A stretch of 64,000 bases of DNA from JBQTII01 sp052387905 (GCA_052387905.1 JBQTIR010000001.1:1-64000), one strand, 5' to 3'; positions 34,532 through 43,950 are shown, counted from the first letter of the stretch. Translations and numbers: made by a program. The notes: generated from the sequence alone by a model not told the origin.

Positions 34532-35356
34532 TCAGCCGCGACAGAGCAGGTCGAAAGGGTCGGCGGTCCAGTACTTGGCGACCTCGCGGGCGGCGAGGCC
34601 CTCCCACCGCGCGTAGGCGAAGGGGAAGGCAGAGCGCTGCACGCGCTGCGCGGCGATCGTGAGCGGGAGTTGTTGCCAGCCACCGACCTCACGCAGCACC
34701 CGGTAGAAGGCGAAGGCGGAGTAGCTCGGGTTCATGATCTGGCGGTAGCTCCCCCAGCCGGCGGACGAGCGCTGTTGGAAGAGCCCCACCGAGTCCAGGT
34801 GCCCGTAGCTGATATTGCGCAACGTGGACTCCTGCATCGCAGTCGCCAGCGCGATGACCGCGGCGCGCGGCGGGAGGTCCATGCGCCGGGCGACGGCGAT
34901 GATCGCGCGCACATTGCTCGACTGGGCGCCGGTCAACGGGAGCAGACGCTGGGCCCCGGGGTTGTAGCCACAGCGGCTGCGCAGATCGCGCAGTCGGCGG
35001 GCTGCCTCGGCGGCCTCGGCACGACGGGCCTTCTCCGCGCGTTCGGTGAGGATCGTCCGGGCCCGGCCGCGTGCGGCCCGGGTCGCCAGGTTGACGCGGG
35101 CCAGCGCCGCAAATTCCTGCTCGGCGTTGGCCAGGATCCGGCGAGGATCGACCTCGGCACTCTCATCCGCGCCCACGCCTGAGCTCAGCACACTGGCGGC
35201 GCTGACCGCCGCGCCGCCGGGTCCAGCCGGCATCGCGGCGCCGGTGAGCAGCATCGTCAGGGCCAGCACCGCACCCACGGCGCCCGTGGCCGCCGACGCG
35301 GCCGACATGCTTGTCCGCCGGTGACGGCCGCGATGGGTGGGGCGCTCGGGGGGCAC
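34532..35356 (-). CDS. Secreted lysozyme-like-fold protein with coiled-coil region
   Basis: 274 residues from ATG 35356; ATG 35308 gives a better signal peptide (MSAASAATGAVGAVLALTMLLTGAAMPA). Residues about 85-130 are a charged helix (AARGRARTILTERAEKARRAEAAEAARRLRDL). The C-terminal 140 residues read NVRAIIAVARRMDLPPRAAVIALATAMQES-TLRNISYGHLDSVGLFQQRSSAGWG, a pattern shared by transglycosylase-like proteins of actinobacteria: helical fold with a candidate Glu in MQES and a GLFQQR loop. Peptidoglycan cleavage is plausible but unproven. It stands alone upstream of the T7SS-type lipoprotein genes and downstream of none. Confidence 0.75.
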   Translation of the reverse strand: MPPERPTHRGRHRRTSMSAASAATGAVGAVLALTMLLTGAAMPAGPGGAAVSAASVLSSGVGADESAEVDPRRILANAEQEFAALARVNLATRAARGRARTILTERAEKARRAEAAEAARRLRDLRSRCGYNPGAQRLLPLTGAQSSNVRAIIAVARRMDLPPRAAVIALATAMQESTLRNISYGHLDSVGLFQQRSSAGWGSYRQIMNPSYSAFAFYRVLREVGGWQQLPLTIAAQRVQRSAFPFAYARWEGLAAREVAKYWTADPFDLLCRG

Positions 35357-35536
35357 CTTTCGACGGTACGGAGCCCGCGGTTCCCACCCGCGGCGAGTGA
35401 ACGGGACTAGGCCACCCCATCGCCGACTCTTGGTGTGAAATCAGGACAAAGTGGCACATCGAACCGGCAACGTTCGGCCGCCCCGAGCGCCATCGGCCAC
35501 CCCAGTCGGACGTCGCTGAATTTCCCCCCGTGGCGA

Positions 35537-36211
35537 TCAGTCGGTTTCGACCGGCGCCGGGGTCCGATCTCGCAACGCTGCGCCGCCCCAGAACAGCGAG
35601 ATTGCCACCACGGCGTCGTCCGCGGTAGGCGAGTAACGCCCCTGGACCGACAGCGTCAGATACCCCAACTTCGTCGACAGGAACGGCGTGTTCGGCTGAG
35701 CGTCATTGCTCGGCACCCGCCCGGAGGACGCGATGCGGTACCAGTCATCGATCGGCTCGACCTCGAGGTCGAACTGTTCCGCCAACGCCAGCAGGCGATC
35801 CCGTGCCTCCTCCACCGACAACAGGCCCCGCTTGATCGTGGCTCCGTCCGGAGCTTGCGTTGACGGAAACTTCCCACCGCCGCGACTGAACACGGTCAGG
35901 TCGGACTCGAAGCGCAGTACCTGCTCATCCGGCAGCAGCACTTCGACCTCAAACGCGTCCTGGGGACGGCTTTCGTATATCGCGTCGGTGGCGCCGTCGT
36001 CGGCCATCCCGACCTCCGCGCGTGTCGGCGGGGTCCGAAGGTCGAAACGACCGAATCCGGTCTTCACGACCTCGATGACCTTTGCCGATTTCACTCGCCG
36101 GATCGGCGAAGGCCGATCATCACTTCCGAATGTCACGGTGCATCCTCCCGTAACCAGCAGGACGCCGAGGGCCAGTGCGCCTACCCGCCAACGTCGCGTG
36201 TGTGCCCTCAT
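35537..36211 (-). CDS. Putative lipoprotein of the T7SS-type gene cluster
   Basis: 224 residues from ATG 36211. Signal peptide MRAHTRRWRVGALALGVLLVTGGC with lipobox T-G-G-C (Cys 24). The mature part is soluble alpha/beta without a recognised family: VKTGFGRFDLRTPPTRAEVG, LPDEQVLRFESDLTVFSRGGG, and a final strand rich segment YLTLSVQGRYSP. Its start overlaps the end of the T7SS-type gene (36208) by 4 bp, so it is translated with that gene. In polymorphic-toxin operons such neighbours often bind or neutralise the secreted partner; that is inference. Identity otherwise unknown. Confidence 0.7.
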   Translation of the reverse strand: MRAHTRRWRVGALALGVLLVTGGCTVTFGSDDRPSPIRRVKSAKVIEVVKTGFGRFDLRTPPTRAEVGMADDGATDAIYESRPQDAFEVEVLLPDEQVLRFESDLTVFSRGGGKFPSTQAPDGATIKRGLLSVEEARDRLLALAEQFDLEVEPIDDWYRIASSGRVPSNDAQPNTPFLSTKLGYLTLSVQGRYSPTADDAVVAISLFWGGAALRDRTPAPVETD

Positions 36212-37816
36212 CGGTGTGCCCGCACATCCCAGTCCGTCGACAGCCGCCGCGCCACGTCATCGACGTTGCGCTCCAACCGGTTCGCCTCGATGCGTTCCGC
36301 TACGTTCGTGCCGACGATCTGCGCGGCCCCCTCGGGATCCGCGAGCACCCGCTGATAGGCCGGCAAAGTGTCGCGATGGATGAGGTCCCAGCGATCCTCA
36401 AAAACGGCGATGTTTCCGTCGGGAAGTGGGGTCGTCACCGTCAACCGCCCCGGTAGGGGGATGTCGATCGCACCCGGGCCTGGCGGATCCAGCCGAAGCG
36501 AGTCCGGGGTGGATACCCCCAACGGACGCACCTCCGCGAACCCCTGCGCACCCGGGATCGACGGCTCCCCCACTGCCGTCATCAGGTACGTAAACGCCGC
36601 ACCCGAGGGGTCGTGCTGGCGCATCCGCGTGTAGTTGTCGGCGATGACGTTCTCCTGCTCCCGCCGCAGCAATGCGGTATTTCCCTCATCGAGCAAAGCT
36701 TGATCGCCGTGTGACCGGCCTCCCTCGATCTGATGCCACGCCTGCACAGTGCGTTCATCGATGATCCCCGCGGCGCCGAGTTCTTCGATCGCGGGCAGCC
36801 CACCGGCCAGATACGCCTCGTGCATCACCGCCTGATCAACGAAGATCTCCTTCTGCATCTCCAGAAACGTCGTCTCATAGAACCGCAGCTCGTCCTGGGA
36901 CATGTCCCCGAGCACCGCGATCTCCCGTAGTCCCGTCGGCAGCAACGCCTTCACCGCCCCGGGAAGTTCATCCAACGGACCGGCGACCCGGTCCGCGATC
37001 TCCCCGATCGCGTCCAGATCGAAGAACCCCGCAGCGAACGACGGACCGATCATGTTCGCCATCCCCGCCCACTGCAGGTGCGGATGCTCCAGGAACAACC
37101 GCCCGTAGTAGGTGTAGACCGCCTCGATCGTCGGGCGCAACGCCTCGGCCCCGCGACCCGGCAGCCACAGATCCAGGTCGACCCCAGCACTTCGCCCAGC
37201 CACTGAGTACCAGTACGCCTGCAGCACGTCGCGGTACTGCGCCGCTGGCCCGCCGGAACCAGTTCGGCTTCTCCGGCGCGTACCGGCACGCCTCCCGCAC
37301 CGCAACCGCGGCAGCATCACCTGCCGCCCGAGCCACCTCCACCGCATCACCGTGCAACGCCAGCGCATTGGCCAAAGGCTGCGCACCGGGATCGGTGAAT
37401 ACCGGCGGCAGCGGAAGAATCTGTACTGACCACGACGCCCGCGCCTGCTCCCGTTCACTCGCCAACCGGGCCAGCAGCGCCTCATGCTCAGCGCGGGCCG
37501 CCGCCGTCAGTGCGTGGGCTTGTGCGACGGTCTCGGCCGCCGCCATCGCCTTGTCCTGAGCGACCGTGAGCGCATCGCCATAGTCGTTCAGCGCCCGCGC
37601 CGCGGACCCGAACGCCTCCGAGGCCCGCTCCCAGCGCAACGGCTCACCATCGAAGGCGTCCCGGAACCGATTCGCCGCCGCCCCGTACCACCCGTCGGTC
37701 GTGAGCCGGCGCAACCCCGCCGCCACCGCCGCGAACGATGCCCCGGAGACCGACAGCTCCTGCGCCTTCGCGTAGATCTCCCCCGGCCGTCCCGGGATCG
37801 GCGCCGCAACGTTCAC
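36208..37816 (-). pseudogene. WXG/T7SS-signal-type secreted protein, split by a +1 frameshift
   Basis: The first part starts at GTG 37816, overlapping the EspC-like gene as GTGA. It has an N-terminal helical T7SS-type domain (about residues 1-135): GEIYAKAQELSVSGASFAAVAAGLRRL, then W-Y-G-A-A-A-N-R-F in place of WXG, then a long helix. It reads to ACRYAPEKPNWFRR near 37250. The rest continues in the +1 frame from PAAQYRDVLQAYWYSV to the stop at 36208, about 345 residues. This part is helical, with QWAGMANMIGPSFAAGFFDL, EIFVDQAVMHEAYLAGGLPAIEEL and a C-terminal beta-rich segment. The out-of-frame stretch on either side has no homology-like pattern, so the two frames are parts of one gene of about 535 codons. 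One extra base near a GGG run would explain the break. The product would be an effector-like exported protein. Confidence 0.75.
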
Positions 37817-38142
37817 CGGTACCGGCCCGACGCCGCCGGATCACCCATCCGCCGCGCGATCTCATCGAAGCGCCGGGCCGAGTCCTGATCCGCCTCCTGG
37901 TACCAGGCCCCGGCCTGCGCCAACCGTGAACCGATCTCCCGCACATCGGCCTGCAGCGCACCCAGACCCCGCGACCACCGATCCCCGAACTCCCGCAGCG
38001 CCGAACTCAACCCCTCATGCGCCACCGCGTCCCCGCCCGGCACCAGGACAGACACGTCCTCGTCCTTGAACTCCGACGCCGCGGTAGCCATCCCCCGCAC
38101 CACCGCCCGCAACGCCTCGAGGTCGACCTCGAAACCCTCCAC
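37813..38142 (-). CDS. EspC/WXG100-family small helical protein
   Basis: 109 residues from GTG 38142, where GGGGG precedes and the sequence enters the family pattern (VEGFEVDLEALRAVVRGMATAASEF). TTG 38169 is a possible earlier start. Helix-turn-helix of about 100 residues with GDRWSRGLGALQADVREIGSRLAQAGAWYQEADQDSARRF, typical of ESX-associated EspC/DUF2580-like proteins. Such proteins pair with the next gene's product as a secretion partner. Its stop overlaps the following start (GTGA), so expression is coupled. No ESX secretion apparatus is in the window, so the machinery must be elsewhere. Confidence 0.8.
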   Translation of the reverse strand: MEGFEVDLEALRAVVRGMATAASEFKDEDVSVLVPGGDAVAHEGLSSALREFGDRWSRGLGALQADVREIGSRLAQAGAWYQEADQDSARRFDEIARRMGDPAASGRYR

Positions 38143-38205
38143 GCCAGCCCCCGTAAGAACGCTGCTCAATCGGGTCGATCCTAGGCGGGCATCTTTAGAG
38201 GAGGC

Positions 38206-38787
38206 TCAGCTGTTGAACGCGTTCTGCGTGGGCTCGAGACCCTCGCGCACCAGCAGCTCGATGGCGTCGGCGGCGCGTTCGATCTCCAGGTCCAGGTCCT
38301 TACGTTCAACAGCGGAGAAGTCGCGCAGGACGAACGTCGCGGCGTCCATCCGGCCCGGCGGGCGGCCGATCCCGAAGCGCAGCCGGAAGTAGTCGCCGGT
38401 GCCGATCGACGAACGGATCGACTTCAGGCCGTTGTGCCCGTTGTCCCCGCCGCCGAACTTCACCCGCAGCGCCGCGAACGGGATGTCCAGCTCGTCGTGC
38501 ACCACGATCAGGCGCTCGGGCGGAACCGAGTAGTACGCGGCCACGGAGGCCACCGGCCCCCCGGAGAGGTTCATGAAGGAGCGCGGCCGCGCGAGCACCG
38601 CTCGCGTGCCACCGGGGCCACCCAGGTGGACCTCGGCGACCTCGGCGCGGGCCTTGTGCGACTTCAGGGTCGCGCGCCGGCGGGCAGCCAGCGCTTCGAC
38701 GACCATGAAGCCGATGTTGTGCCGGTTTCCGGCGTACTCCGGACCTGGGTTGCCCAGCCCGACGACGAGCCAGCTGCCTTCACTCAC
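38206..38787 (-). CDS. pth: Peptidyl-tRNA hydrolase
   Basis: 193 residues from GTG 38787 (VSEGSWLVVGLGNPGPEYAGNRHNIGFMVVEAL). The ORF extends 15 codons upstream, but the family begins here. Cleaves peptidyl-tRNA released during aborted translation. Catalytic His lies in NRHNIGF, and the conserved RPRSFMNLSGGPV, VHDELDIPFAALRVKFGGGDNGHNGLKSI and the FRLRFGIGRP segment are all present. Length is usual. It lies 41 bp downstream of rplY; prs and glmU follow upstream, a standard actinobacterial arrangement. Confidence 0.95.
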   Translation of the reverse strand: MSEGSWLVVGLGNPGPEYAGNRHNIGFMVVEALAARRRATLKSHKARAEVAEVHLGGPGGTRAVLARPRSFMNLSGGPVASVAAYYSVPPERLIVVHDELDIPFAALRVKFGGGDNGHNGLKSIRSSIGTGDYFRLRFGIGRPPGRMDAATFVLRDFSAVERKDLDLEIERAADAIELLVREGLEPTQNAFNS

Positions 38788-38828
38788 GTGCACACCTTCC
38801 CGCACCGCACCGCGGCGCAGGGGCAACC

Positions 38829-39461
38829 TCACTCGGCGGCGGCTTCAGCAGCTTCTGCGTCGGCAGCGGAGGCCGCGGAGGCAGCGGCGGCCACGGCGGC
38901 CACTGCCTCGTCGTCGGCGGTGGTGCTGCTCGCCGGCGTGATGTGCAGGACCAGCGCGTCGGGGTCGGTGACCAGTTCGACGCCGGTCGGCAGGGTGACG
39001 TCCTTGGCCAGGATCTGCGAGCCGATCGCCAGACCGGCGATGCTGATCTCGAACTCCGTCGGAATGTGCGTGGCCTCGGCGGAGACCTCCAGGGTGTTGA
39101 GCTCGTTCGCCAGCAGGGCGTCCGGGACCAGGCCGCCGATGACGCGCAGCGCAACGTTGACGTTGACCCGCTCGCCCCGGCGCACCACGAGCAGGTCGAC
39201 ATGCTCGATGTTGCCGCGAATCGGGTCGCGCTGGATGTCCTTGGGGATTGCGAGCTCGTCCTTGCCCTCGATCTCCAGGGTCAACAGGGCGTTCTTGACC
39301 TTGAGCGCGCGCATCAGGGCGTGCGACGGGAGGGCGATGTGGCGGGGGTCGTTGCCGTGCCCGTAGAGGACAGCCGGCACCTTCTGCTCGCGTCGGATCC
39401 GGCGGGCGGCGCCCTTACCGAACTCGGTGCGCTGCTCGGCGCTGATGCGGACCTCGGACAC
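38829..39461 (-). CDS. rplY: 50S ribosomal protein L25 (general stress protein Ctc type)
   Basis: 210 residues from GTG 39461 (VSEVRISAEQRTEFGKGAARRIRREQKVPAVLYGHG), with AGGAGTACCACC before it; this choice removes 15 unlikely upstream residues. Binds 5S rRNA in the large ribosomal subunit. The N-terminal L25 domain (to about residue 95) is followed by the TL5/CTC C-terminal domain (HVDLLVVRRGERVNVNVALRVIGG...) and an Ala/Glu-rich tail. The two-domain form is the Ctc variety of Gram-positives. It is separated from prs by about 170 bp (39462-39630), where its own promoter should lie. Confidence 0.95.
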   Translation of the reverse strand: MSEVRISAEQRTEFGKGAARRIRREQKVPAVLYGHGNDPRHIALPSHALMRALKVKNALLTLEIEGKDELAIPKDIQRDPIRGNIEHVDLLVVRRGERVNVNVALRVIGGLVPDALLANELNTLEVSAEATHIPTEFEISIAGLAIGSQILAKDVTLPTGVELVTDPDALVLHITPASSTTADDEAVAAVAAAASAASAADAEAAEAAAE

Positions 39462-39630
39462 GGTGGTACTCCTCTGCGTGCGTTCACGATGCGGTGGTTC
39501 GTACATGCTCGACGTGGGGCGGCAAAGTCAGCGCCCACGGAGGGGAGAAGCTCTTCGCCGTCGATTACGGAGGCCAGGGTCGGCCGCCCTCGCCGGGCAA
39601 CCCCGAGAGACTACCTGAAGCCCCAGGGCG

Positions 39631-40608
39631 CTAGTTCGGGGCGTCGAACAGGCTGGTGACGGACCCGTCGTCAAAGACCTCGCGGATCGCGCGGGCGATC
39701 AGCGGGGCGATCGAGAGCACCGTCAACTTGTCGAAGCGACGCTCGTCCTCGATCGGGAGGGTGTTGGTGACGACGACCTCGGAGATGCGCGAGTTCTTGA
39801 GCCGGTCTACCGCGGGCCCGGACAGGATCGGGTGGGTGGCGGCGACGATGACGTCGGCGGCGCCGTTGTCGAACAGCGCGTCGGCGGCCTGGGTGATGGT
39901 CCCGGCGGTGTCGATCATGTCGTCGACGAGGACGCAGGTGCGCCCGACGACGTCACCGACGACCTCGTGGACCTTGACCTGGTTGGGCACTGCCGGGTCG
40001 CGGCGCTTGTGCACGATGGCCAGCGGACACCCGAGGCGATCGGTCCACATGTCGGCCACACGCACCCGGCCGGCGTCCGGGGACACCACGGTCAGGCGAG
40101 CACGGTCGACGCGGTTGCCGACGTAGCGGGTGAGCAGCGGCAGCGCGAAGAGGTGGTCGACGGGGCCGGAGAAGAAGCCCTGGATCTGCGCGGTGTGCAG
40201 GTCGACGGAGATCAACCGGTCCGCACCGGCGGTGGCGAACAGGTCCGCCAGCAACCGCGCGGAGATCGGTTCGCGGCCCTGGTGCTTCTTGTCCTGGCGC
40301 GAGTAGCCGTAGAACGGCATGACCACGGTGATGCGCTTGGCCGAGGCCCGCTTGAGCGCGTCGACCATGAGCAACTGCTCCATGATCCACTGGTTGATCG
40401 GCGCCGCGTGGCTCTGAATCACGAAGGTGTCCGCGCCGCGAACGGACTCCTGGAAGCGGACGTAGATCTCGCCGTTGGCGAAGTCGAAAGCGGTGGTGGG
40501 GGTGAGCTCGATACCGAGCTCGACGGCGATCTCGTTCGCGAGCTCGGGGTAGGCGCGCCCGCCCATCACCAGGAGCTTGCGTTCACCGGCCGTGGTGATT
40601 CCGGTCAT
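39631..40608 (-). CDS. prs: Ribose-phosphate pyrophosphokinase
   Basis: 325 residues from ATG 40608 (MTGITTAGERKLLVMGGRAYPELANEIA). Makes PRPP from ribose-5-phosphate and ATP for nucleotide, His and Trp synthesis. Class I signature: flexible loop YSRQDKKHQGREPISARLLADL (about 105-125), DLHTAQIQGFF (metal site) and the PRPP-binding CVLVDDMIDTAGTITQAAD. Normal length. It lies 12 bp after the glmU stop in the same direction, so the two share a transcript. Confidence 0.96.
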   Translation of the reverse strand: MTGITTAGERKLLVMGGRAYPELANEIAVELGIELTPTTAFDFANGEIYVRFQESVRGADTFVIQSHAAPINQWIMEQLLMVDALKRASAKRITVVMPFYGYSRQDKKHQGREPISARLLADLFATAGADRLISVDLHTAQIQGFFSGPVDHLFALPLLTRYVGNRVDRARLTVVSPDAGRVRVADMWTDRLGCPLAIVHKRRDPAVPNQVKVHEVVGDVVGRTCVLVDDMIDTAGTITQAADALFDNGAADVIVAATHPILSGPAVDRLKNSRISEVVVTNTLPIEDERRFDKLTVLSIAPLIARAIREVFDDGSVTSLFDAPN

Positions 40609-40620
40609 CGCAGCTACTCC

Positions 40621-42075
40621 TCAGGACGATTCGGTGTCGGGACCAGTGTCCTGCATCCGTGCCCATGCCGCAGCAGCGGCCTCGGCTGATGCGGAACCGG
40701 CCCGCTTGCGCTCCACCCAACCCTGCACGTTGCGCTGCTGACCGCGCGCGACGGCCATCGCGCCCGGCGGGACGTCGTTGGTGATCACCGACCCCGCGGC
40801 CACGTAGGCACCGTCGTGCACGGTGACGGGGGCGACCAGCATGCTGTCGCAGCCCACGAACGCGTGGTCGCCGACCGTGGTGCGGCTCTTGGTCTGGCCG
40901 TCGTAGTTGACGAAGATCGTGGCCGCGCCGATGTTCGTGCCGTCCCCGATGTCCCCGTCGCCGACGTAGGACAGGTGCGGGATCTTCGAGCCCACACCGA
41001 GGGTGGAGTTCTTCACTTCGACGAACGCACCGACCTTGGACTTGGCCGCGAGTGTGGTGCCGGGCCGCAGGAACGAGAACGGACCCACCGAGACCCCGGT
41101 GCCGATGCGGGCGTCGGTGGCGTGGGTGGCCAGCACCGTGGCGTTCTGGCCGACCCGCGTATCGGTCAGCGTGGTGTTCGGCCCGATGACCGCGCCGGCG
41201 GCGATCTGGGTGCGCCCGTGCAACTGGCAGTTCGGCGCGATCGTCGCGTCGGCCTCGATGCTGACCTCGACGTCGATCCAGGTGGTGGCCGGGTCGATGA
41301 TCGTCACCCCGGCCCGCATCCACCCCTCGGCGATGCGGTCGTTGAGCAGCCGGCGGGCCGTCGCGAGCTGCACGCGGTCGTTGATGCCGCCGATCTCGTC
41401 GTGGTCGGCCGCGACGCTCGCGCCCACGCGGTGCCCGTCGCCGCGCAGGATCGCGACGACGTCGGTGAGGTATTCCTCGCCCTGGGAGTTGTCGGTCGTG
41501 ACCCGGGTCAGCGCGTCACGAAGCAGGGCGCCGTCGAAGGCGTAGACCCCGGAGTTGATCTCCGCGATCGCCACCTGTTCCGGTGTCGCGTCGCGTTGTT
41601 CGACGATCGCGGTGACTCCCCCGGCGCCGTCCCGCACGATGCGCCCGTAGCCGGTCGGGTCCAGCAGCCGGGCGGTGAGGACGGTCGCGGCGTTGCCGCG
41701 CGCGTGGTGCTCGGCGACCAGGTCGGACAAGGTCTGCCCGCGCAGCAGCGGGGTGTCCCCGCACAGCACCACCACGGTGCCCCGCACCTCGGGCGCGGCC
41801 TGCGCCAGTGCGATGCGGACCGCGTGCCCGGTGCCGTTGCGCTGCTCTTGCACGACGGTGGTGGCGCCGGGTTCGATCGCGCCCAGGTGATCGGTGACCA
41901 GCTCGCGCCCCGCACCGACCACGACGATCACCTGGTCGGGCGCCAGCTCCCGGGCCGCGGCGAGGACGTGTCCCAGCAGGCTTCGGCCACCGATCGGGTG
42001 CAGCACCTTGGGCGCGCTGGACTTCATGCGGGTGCCCTCGCCCGCAGCGAGCACGATCACGGCAGCGGTAGTCAC
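40621..42075 (-). CDS. glmU: Bifunctional GlmU: GlcN-1-P acetyltransferase / UDP-GlcNAc pyrophosphorylase
   Basis: 484 residues from GTG 42075. Makes UDP-N-acetylglucosamine for peptidoglycan. The N-terminal uridyltransferase domain starts VIVLAAGEGTRMKS (nucleotide loop), with GGRSLLGHVLAAAREL and VVLCGDTPLLRG. The C-terminal half (about 245-460) is a left-handed beta-helix of hexapeptide repeats with the acetyl-CoA region LSYVGDGDIGDGTNIGAATIFVNYDGQTKSRTTVGDHAFVG and the trimer interface. All usual parts present. It heads the glmU-prs run; tRNA-Gln lies just upstream. Confidence 0.96.
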   Translation of the reverse strand: MTTAAVIVLAAGEGTRMKSSAPKVLHPIGGRSLLGHVLAAARELAPDQVIVVVGAGRELVTDHLGAIEPGATTVVQEQRNGTGHAVRIALAQAAPEVRGTVVVLCGDTPLLRGQTLSDLVAEHHARGNAATVLTARLLDPTGYGRIVRDGAGGVTAIVEQRDATPEQVAIAEINSGVYAFDGALLRDALTRVTTDNSQGEEYLTDVVAILRGDGHRVGASVAADHDEIGGINDRVQLATARRLLNDRIAEGWMRAGVTIIDPATTWIDVEVSIEADATIAPNCQLHGRTQIAAGAVIGPNTTLTDTRVGQNATVLATHATDARIGTGVSVGPFSFLRPGTTLAAKSKVGAFVEVKNSTLGVGSKIPHLSYVGDGDIGDGTNIGAATIFVNYDGQTKSRTTVGDHAFVGCDSMLVAPVTVHDGAYVAAGSVITNDVPPGAMAVARGQQRNVQGWVERKRAGSASAEAAAAAWARMQDTGPDTESS

Positions 42076-42153
42076 GCGAACTCCTTCGTGGCGGGCGTCG
42101 CAACCAGCTCTATCGTCTGGGCCCCCTTACTCGTGCCTTGCAAGGTGCCCCCG

Positions 42154-42224
42154 CTCCCGGGAGAGGATTCGAACCCCTATTAATCGGACCAAAACCGATT
42201 GTCCTGCCCTTAGACGACCCGGGA
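42154..42224 (-). tRNA. tRNA-Gln, anticodon UUG
   Basis: Acceptor TCCCGGG/CCCGGGA, anticodon arm ATCGG-TTTTGGT-CCGAT giving anticodon UUG, T arm AGGGG-TTCGAAT-CCTCT, D arm with GGGCAGG. CCA is not encoded. Upstream of glmU in the same orientation and clearly an intact short class I tRNA. Confidence 0.93.
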
Positions 42225-42238
42225 TCGCGCGATGGAGA

Positions 42239-42877
42239 TTACTGGGTTCGCAGTATCGGCTCGGCCTCAAGCCCGGACAGGCCGTTCCAGGCGAGGTTGA
42301 CCAGGTGCGCGGCCACCTCCGAGCGCGCCGGCTTGCGGACGTCGAGCCACCACTGCCCGGTCAACGCGACCATCCCGACGAGCATCTGGGAGTACATCGG
42401 CGCGAGCGTGGGATCGAAGCCGCGGCGCTGAAACTGCTCGACGAGGATGTGCTCGACCTGGCTGGCGACGTCGGAGATCAGGCTGGCGAAGGTGCCGGTG
42501 GACTGGGCGACCGGCGAGTCGCGGACCAGGATCCGGAATCCGTCGGTGGAGGTCTCGATGTACTCCAGCAAGGCCAGCGCTGCCTGCTCGGCGAGCTTGC
42601 GCGGATCGTTGCTGGTCAGGGAGGCGGTCATCCGGCTCAGGAGCAGTTCGGTCTCGCGGTCGACGACGACGGCGTACAACCCTTCCTTGCCCCCGAAGTG
42701 CTCGTAAACGACCGGCTTCGAGACCCCGGCCGTGGCGGCGATCTCCTCGACCGAAGTGCCCTCGAAGCCCTTCTCGGCGAACAGTCCGCGGCCGATCTCG
42801 AGCAGTTGCTCGCGGCGTTCCTTGCCGGTCATCCGGGGCCGCTGTGCGCGGGCACCACCCTGCGCAGACTCGGCCAT
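42239..42877 (-). CDS. TetR-family transcriptional regulator
   Basis: 212 residues from ATG 42877; ATG 42889 is possible. The HTH domain (about residues 20-65) is REQLLEIGRGLFAEKGFEGTSVEEIAATAGVSKPVVYEHFGGKEGLY, with the P-V-V-Y-E-H-F recognition helix. The ligand domain is long-helical and includes ILVRDSPVAQSTGTFASLISDVASQVEHILVE. It is close to the desaturase gene (42913-43848) and co-directed with it, so it could be regulated with or regulate it. This gene sits at this spot upstream of glmU in many actinobacteria. Effector unknown. Confidence 0.85.
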   Translation of the reverse strand: MAESAQGGARAQRPRMTGKERREQLLEIGRGLFAEKGFEGTSVEEIAATAGVSKPVVYEHFGGKEGLYAVVVDRETELLLSRMTASLTSNDPRKLAEQAALALLEYIETSTDGFRILVRDSPVAQSTGTFASLISDVASQVEHILVEQFQRRGFDPTLAPMYSQMLVGMVALTGQWWLDVRKPARSEVAAHLVNLAWNGLSGLEAEPILRTQ

Positions 42878-42912
42878 GGCGCCCATCATGCCCGTTGCGG
42901 TAGGCCCTGGGC

Positions 42913-43848
42913 TCAGGTAGCGCGGCGGGCGGCCAGCCGCTTGGGGGTGGGCCAGCGCACGTGGCTCGCCCAGCCGAGCTTCTCGAACAGCCAGATCAAG
43001 CGGGCGCTGGTGTCAATCTGGCCGCGCAGCACGCCGTGCCGGGCCGAGGTCGGGTCGGCGTGATGCAGGTTGTGCCAGGACTCCCCGAAGCTCGGTATCG
43101 CGAGCCACCACACGTTGCCGGAGCGGTCCCGGCTGCGGAACGGGCGATCGCCGAGCACGTGGCAGATCGAGTTGACCGACCAGGTCGCGTGGTGCAGCAG
43201 CGCGATGCGGACCAGCGTCGCCCAGAAGAACGCGGACAGGGCGCCTTGCCAGGACCAGGACCACAGGCCACCGATCAGCGCGGGTGCCAGCGTGGAGATC
43301 GCGACGAAGGTCGGGAAATGCCGGGAGATCCGCACGATGTCCCGGTCGGCGAGCAGGTCGGGCGCGTAGGTGCGCGCGGGGGTCTGCTCGGAGTCGAAGA
43401 GCCAGCCCAGGTGCGCGTGATAGAGCCCGCGGGACAGCCCGCGCGCGCCCGGACCGAAGGCCCACGGCGAGTGCGGGTCCTCGGTGGTGTCGGAGAACTT
43501 GTGGTGCTTGCGGTGGTCGGCGACCCAGCGGATCAGCGGACCCTCGACGGCGAGGCTGCCCAGCACGCCCAGCGTGACTCGCAGCCCGCGCTTGGCCCGG
43601 AACGCGGCGTGGGTGAAGTAGCGGTGAAAGCCCACGGTGATCCCGAATCCGGTCAGCACGTAGAACACCGCGGCGATGACGACATCGCGCCAGTGCAAGC
43701 CCCATCCCCAGGCCACCGGTACGGCCACGGCGACGGCCACCAGCGGCACCAGGATGAAGGCGGCCAGGGTGGCCTGCTCGAGCCAGTTCTTGCGCTCGGA
43801 ACCCATCGTCCCGGCGTGCGAGGGAACGGCTTGGTCGATCACAGCCAT
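42913..43848 (-). CDS. Acyl-CoA / fatty-acid delta-9-type desaturase
   Basis: 311 residues from ATG 43848 (MAVIDQAVPSHAGTMGSERKNW). Membrane di-iron desaturase introducing a double bond into acyl chains, using oxygen and reducing power. All three histidine boxes are present: H-R-Y-F-T-H (about residue 75), H-R-K-H-H (about 113) and N-L-H-H-A-D-P (about 270), plus HHATWSVNSICH. Two pairs of hydrophobic helices flank the first boxes. Length is normal for the acyl-lipid/acyl-CoA class. Probable role: membrane fluidity, cold adaptation. It lies upstream of the TetR gene in the same direction. Confidence 0.92.
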   Translation of the reverse strand: MAVIDQAVPSHAGTMGSERKNWLEQATLAAFILVPLVAVAVAVPVAWGWGLHWRDVVIAAVFYVLTGFGITVGFHRYFTHAAFRAKRGLRVTLGVLGSLAVEGPLIRWVADHRKHHKFSDTTEDPHSPWAFGPGARGLSRGLYHAHLGWLFDSEQTPARTYAPDLLADRDIVRISRHFPTFVAISTLAPALIGGLWSWSWQGALSAFFWATLVRIALLHHATWSVNSICHVLGDRPFRSRDRSGNVWWLAIPSFGESWHNLHHADPTSARHGVLRGQIDTSARLIWLFEKLGWASHVRWPTPKRLAARRAT

Positions 43849-43950
43849 GCAGAACTCTTCTCCGCGGAATGCACCTGCCTACGCCAGCGTAGGTCGCGGG
43901 TCCCGGATGCGAACCCGTTTCTCCGTGTGAGCTCCCCCGCGCCGGAGCTG

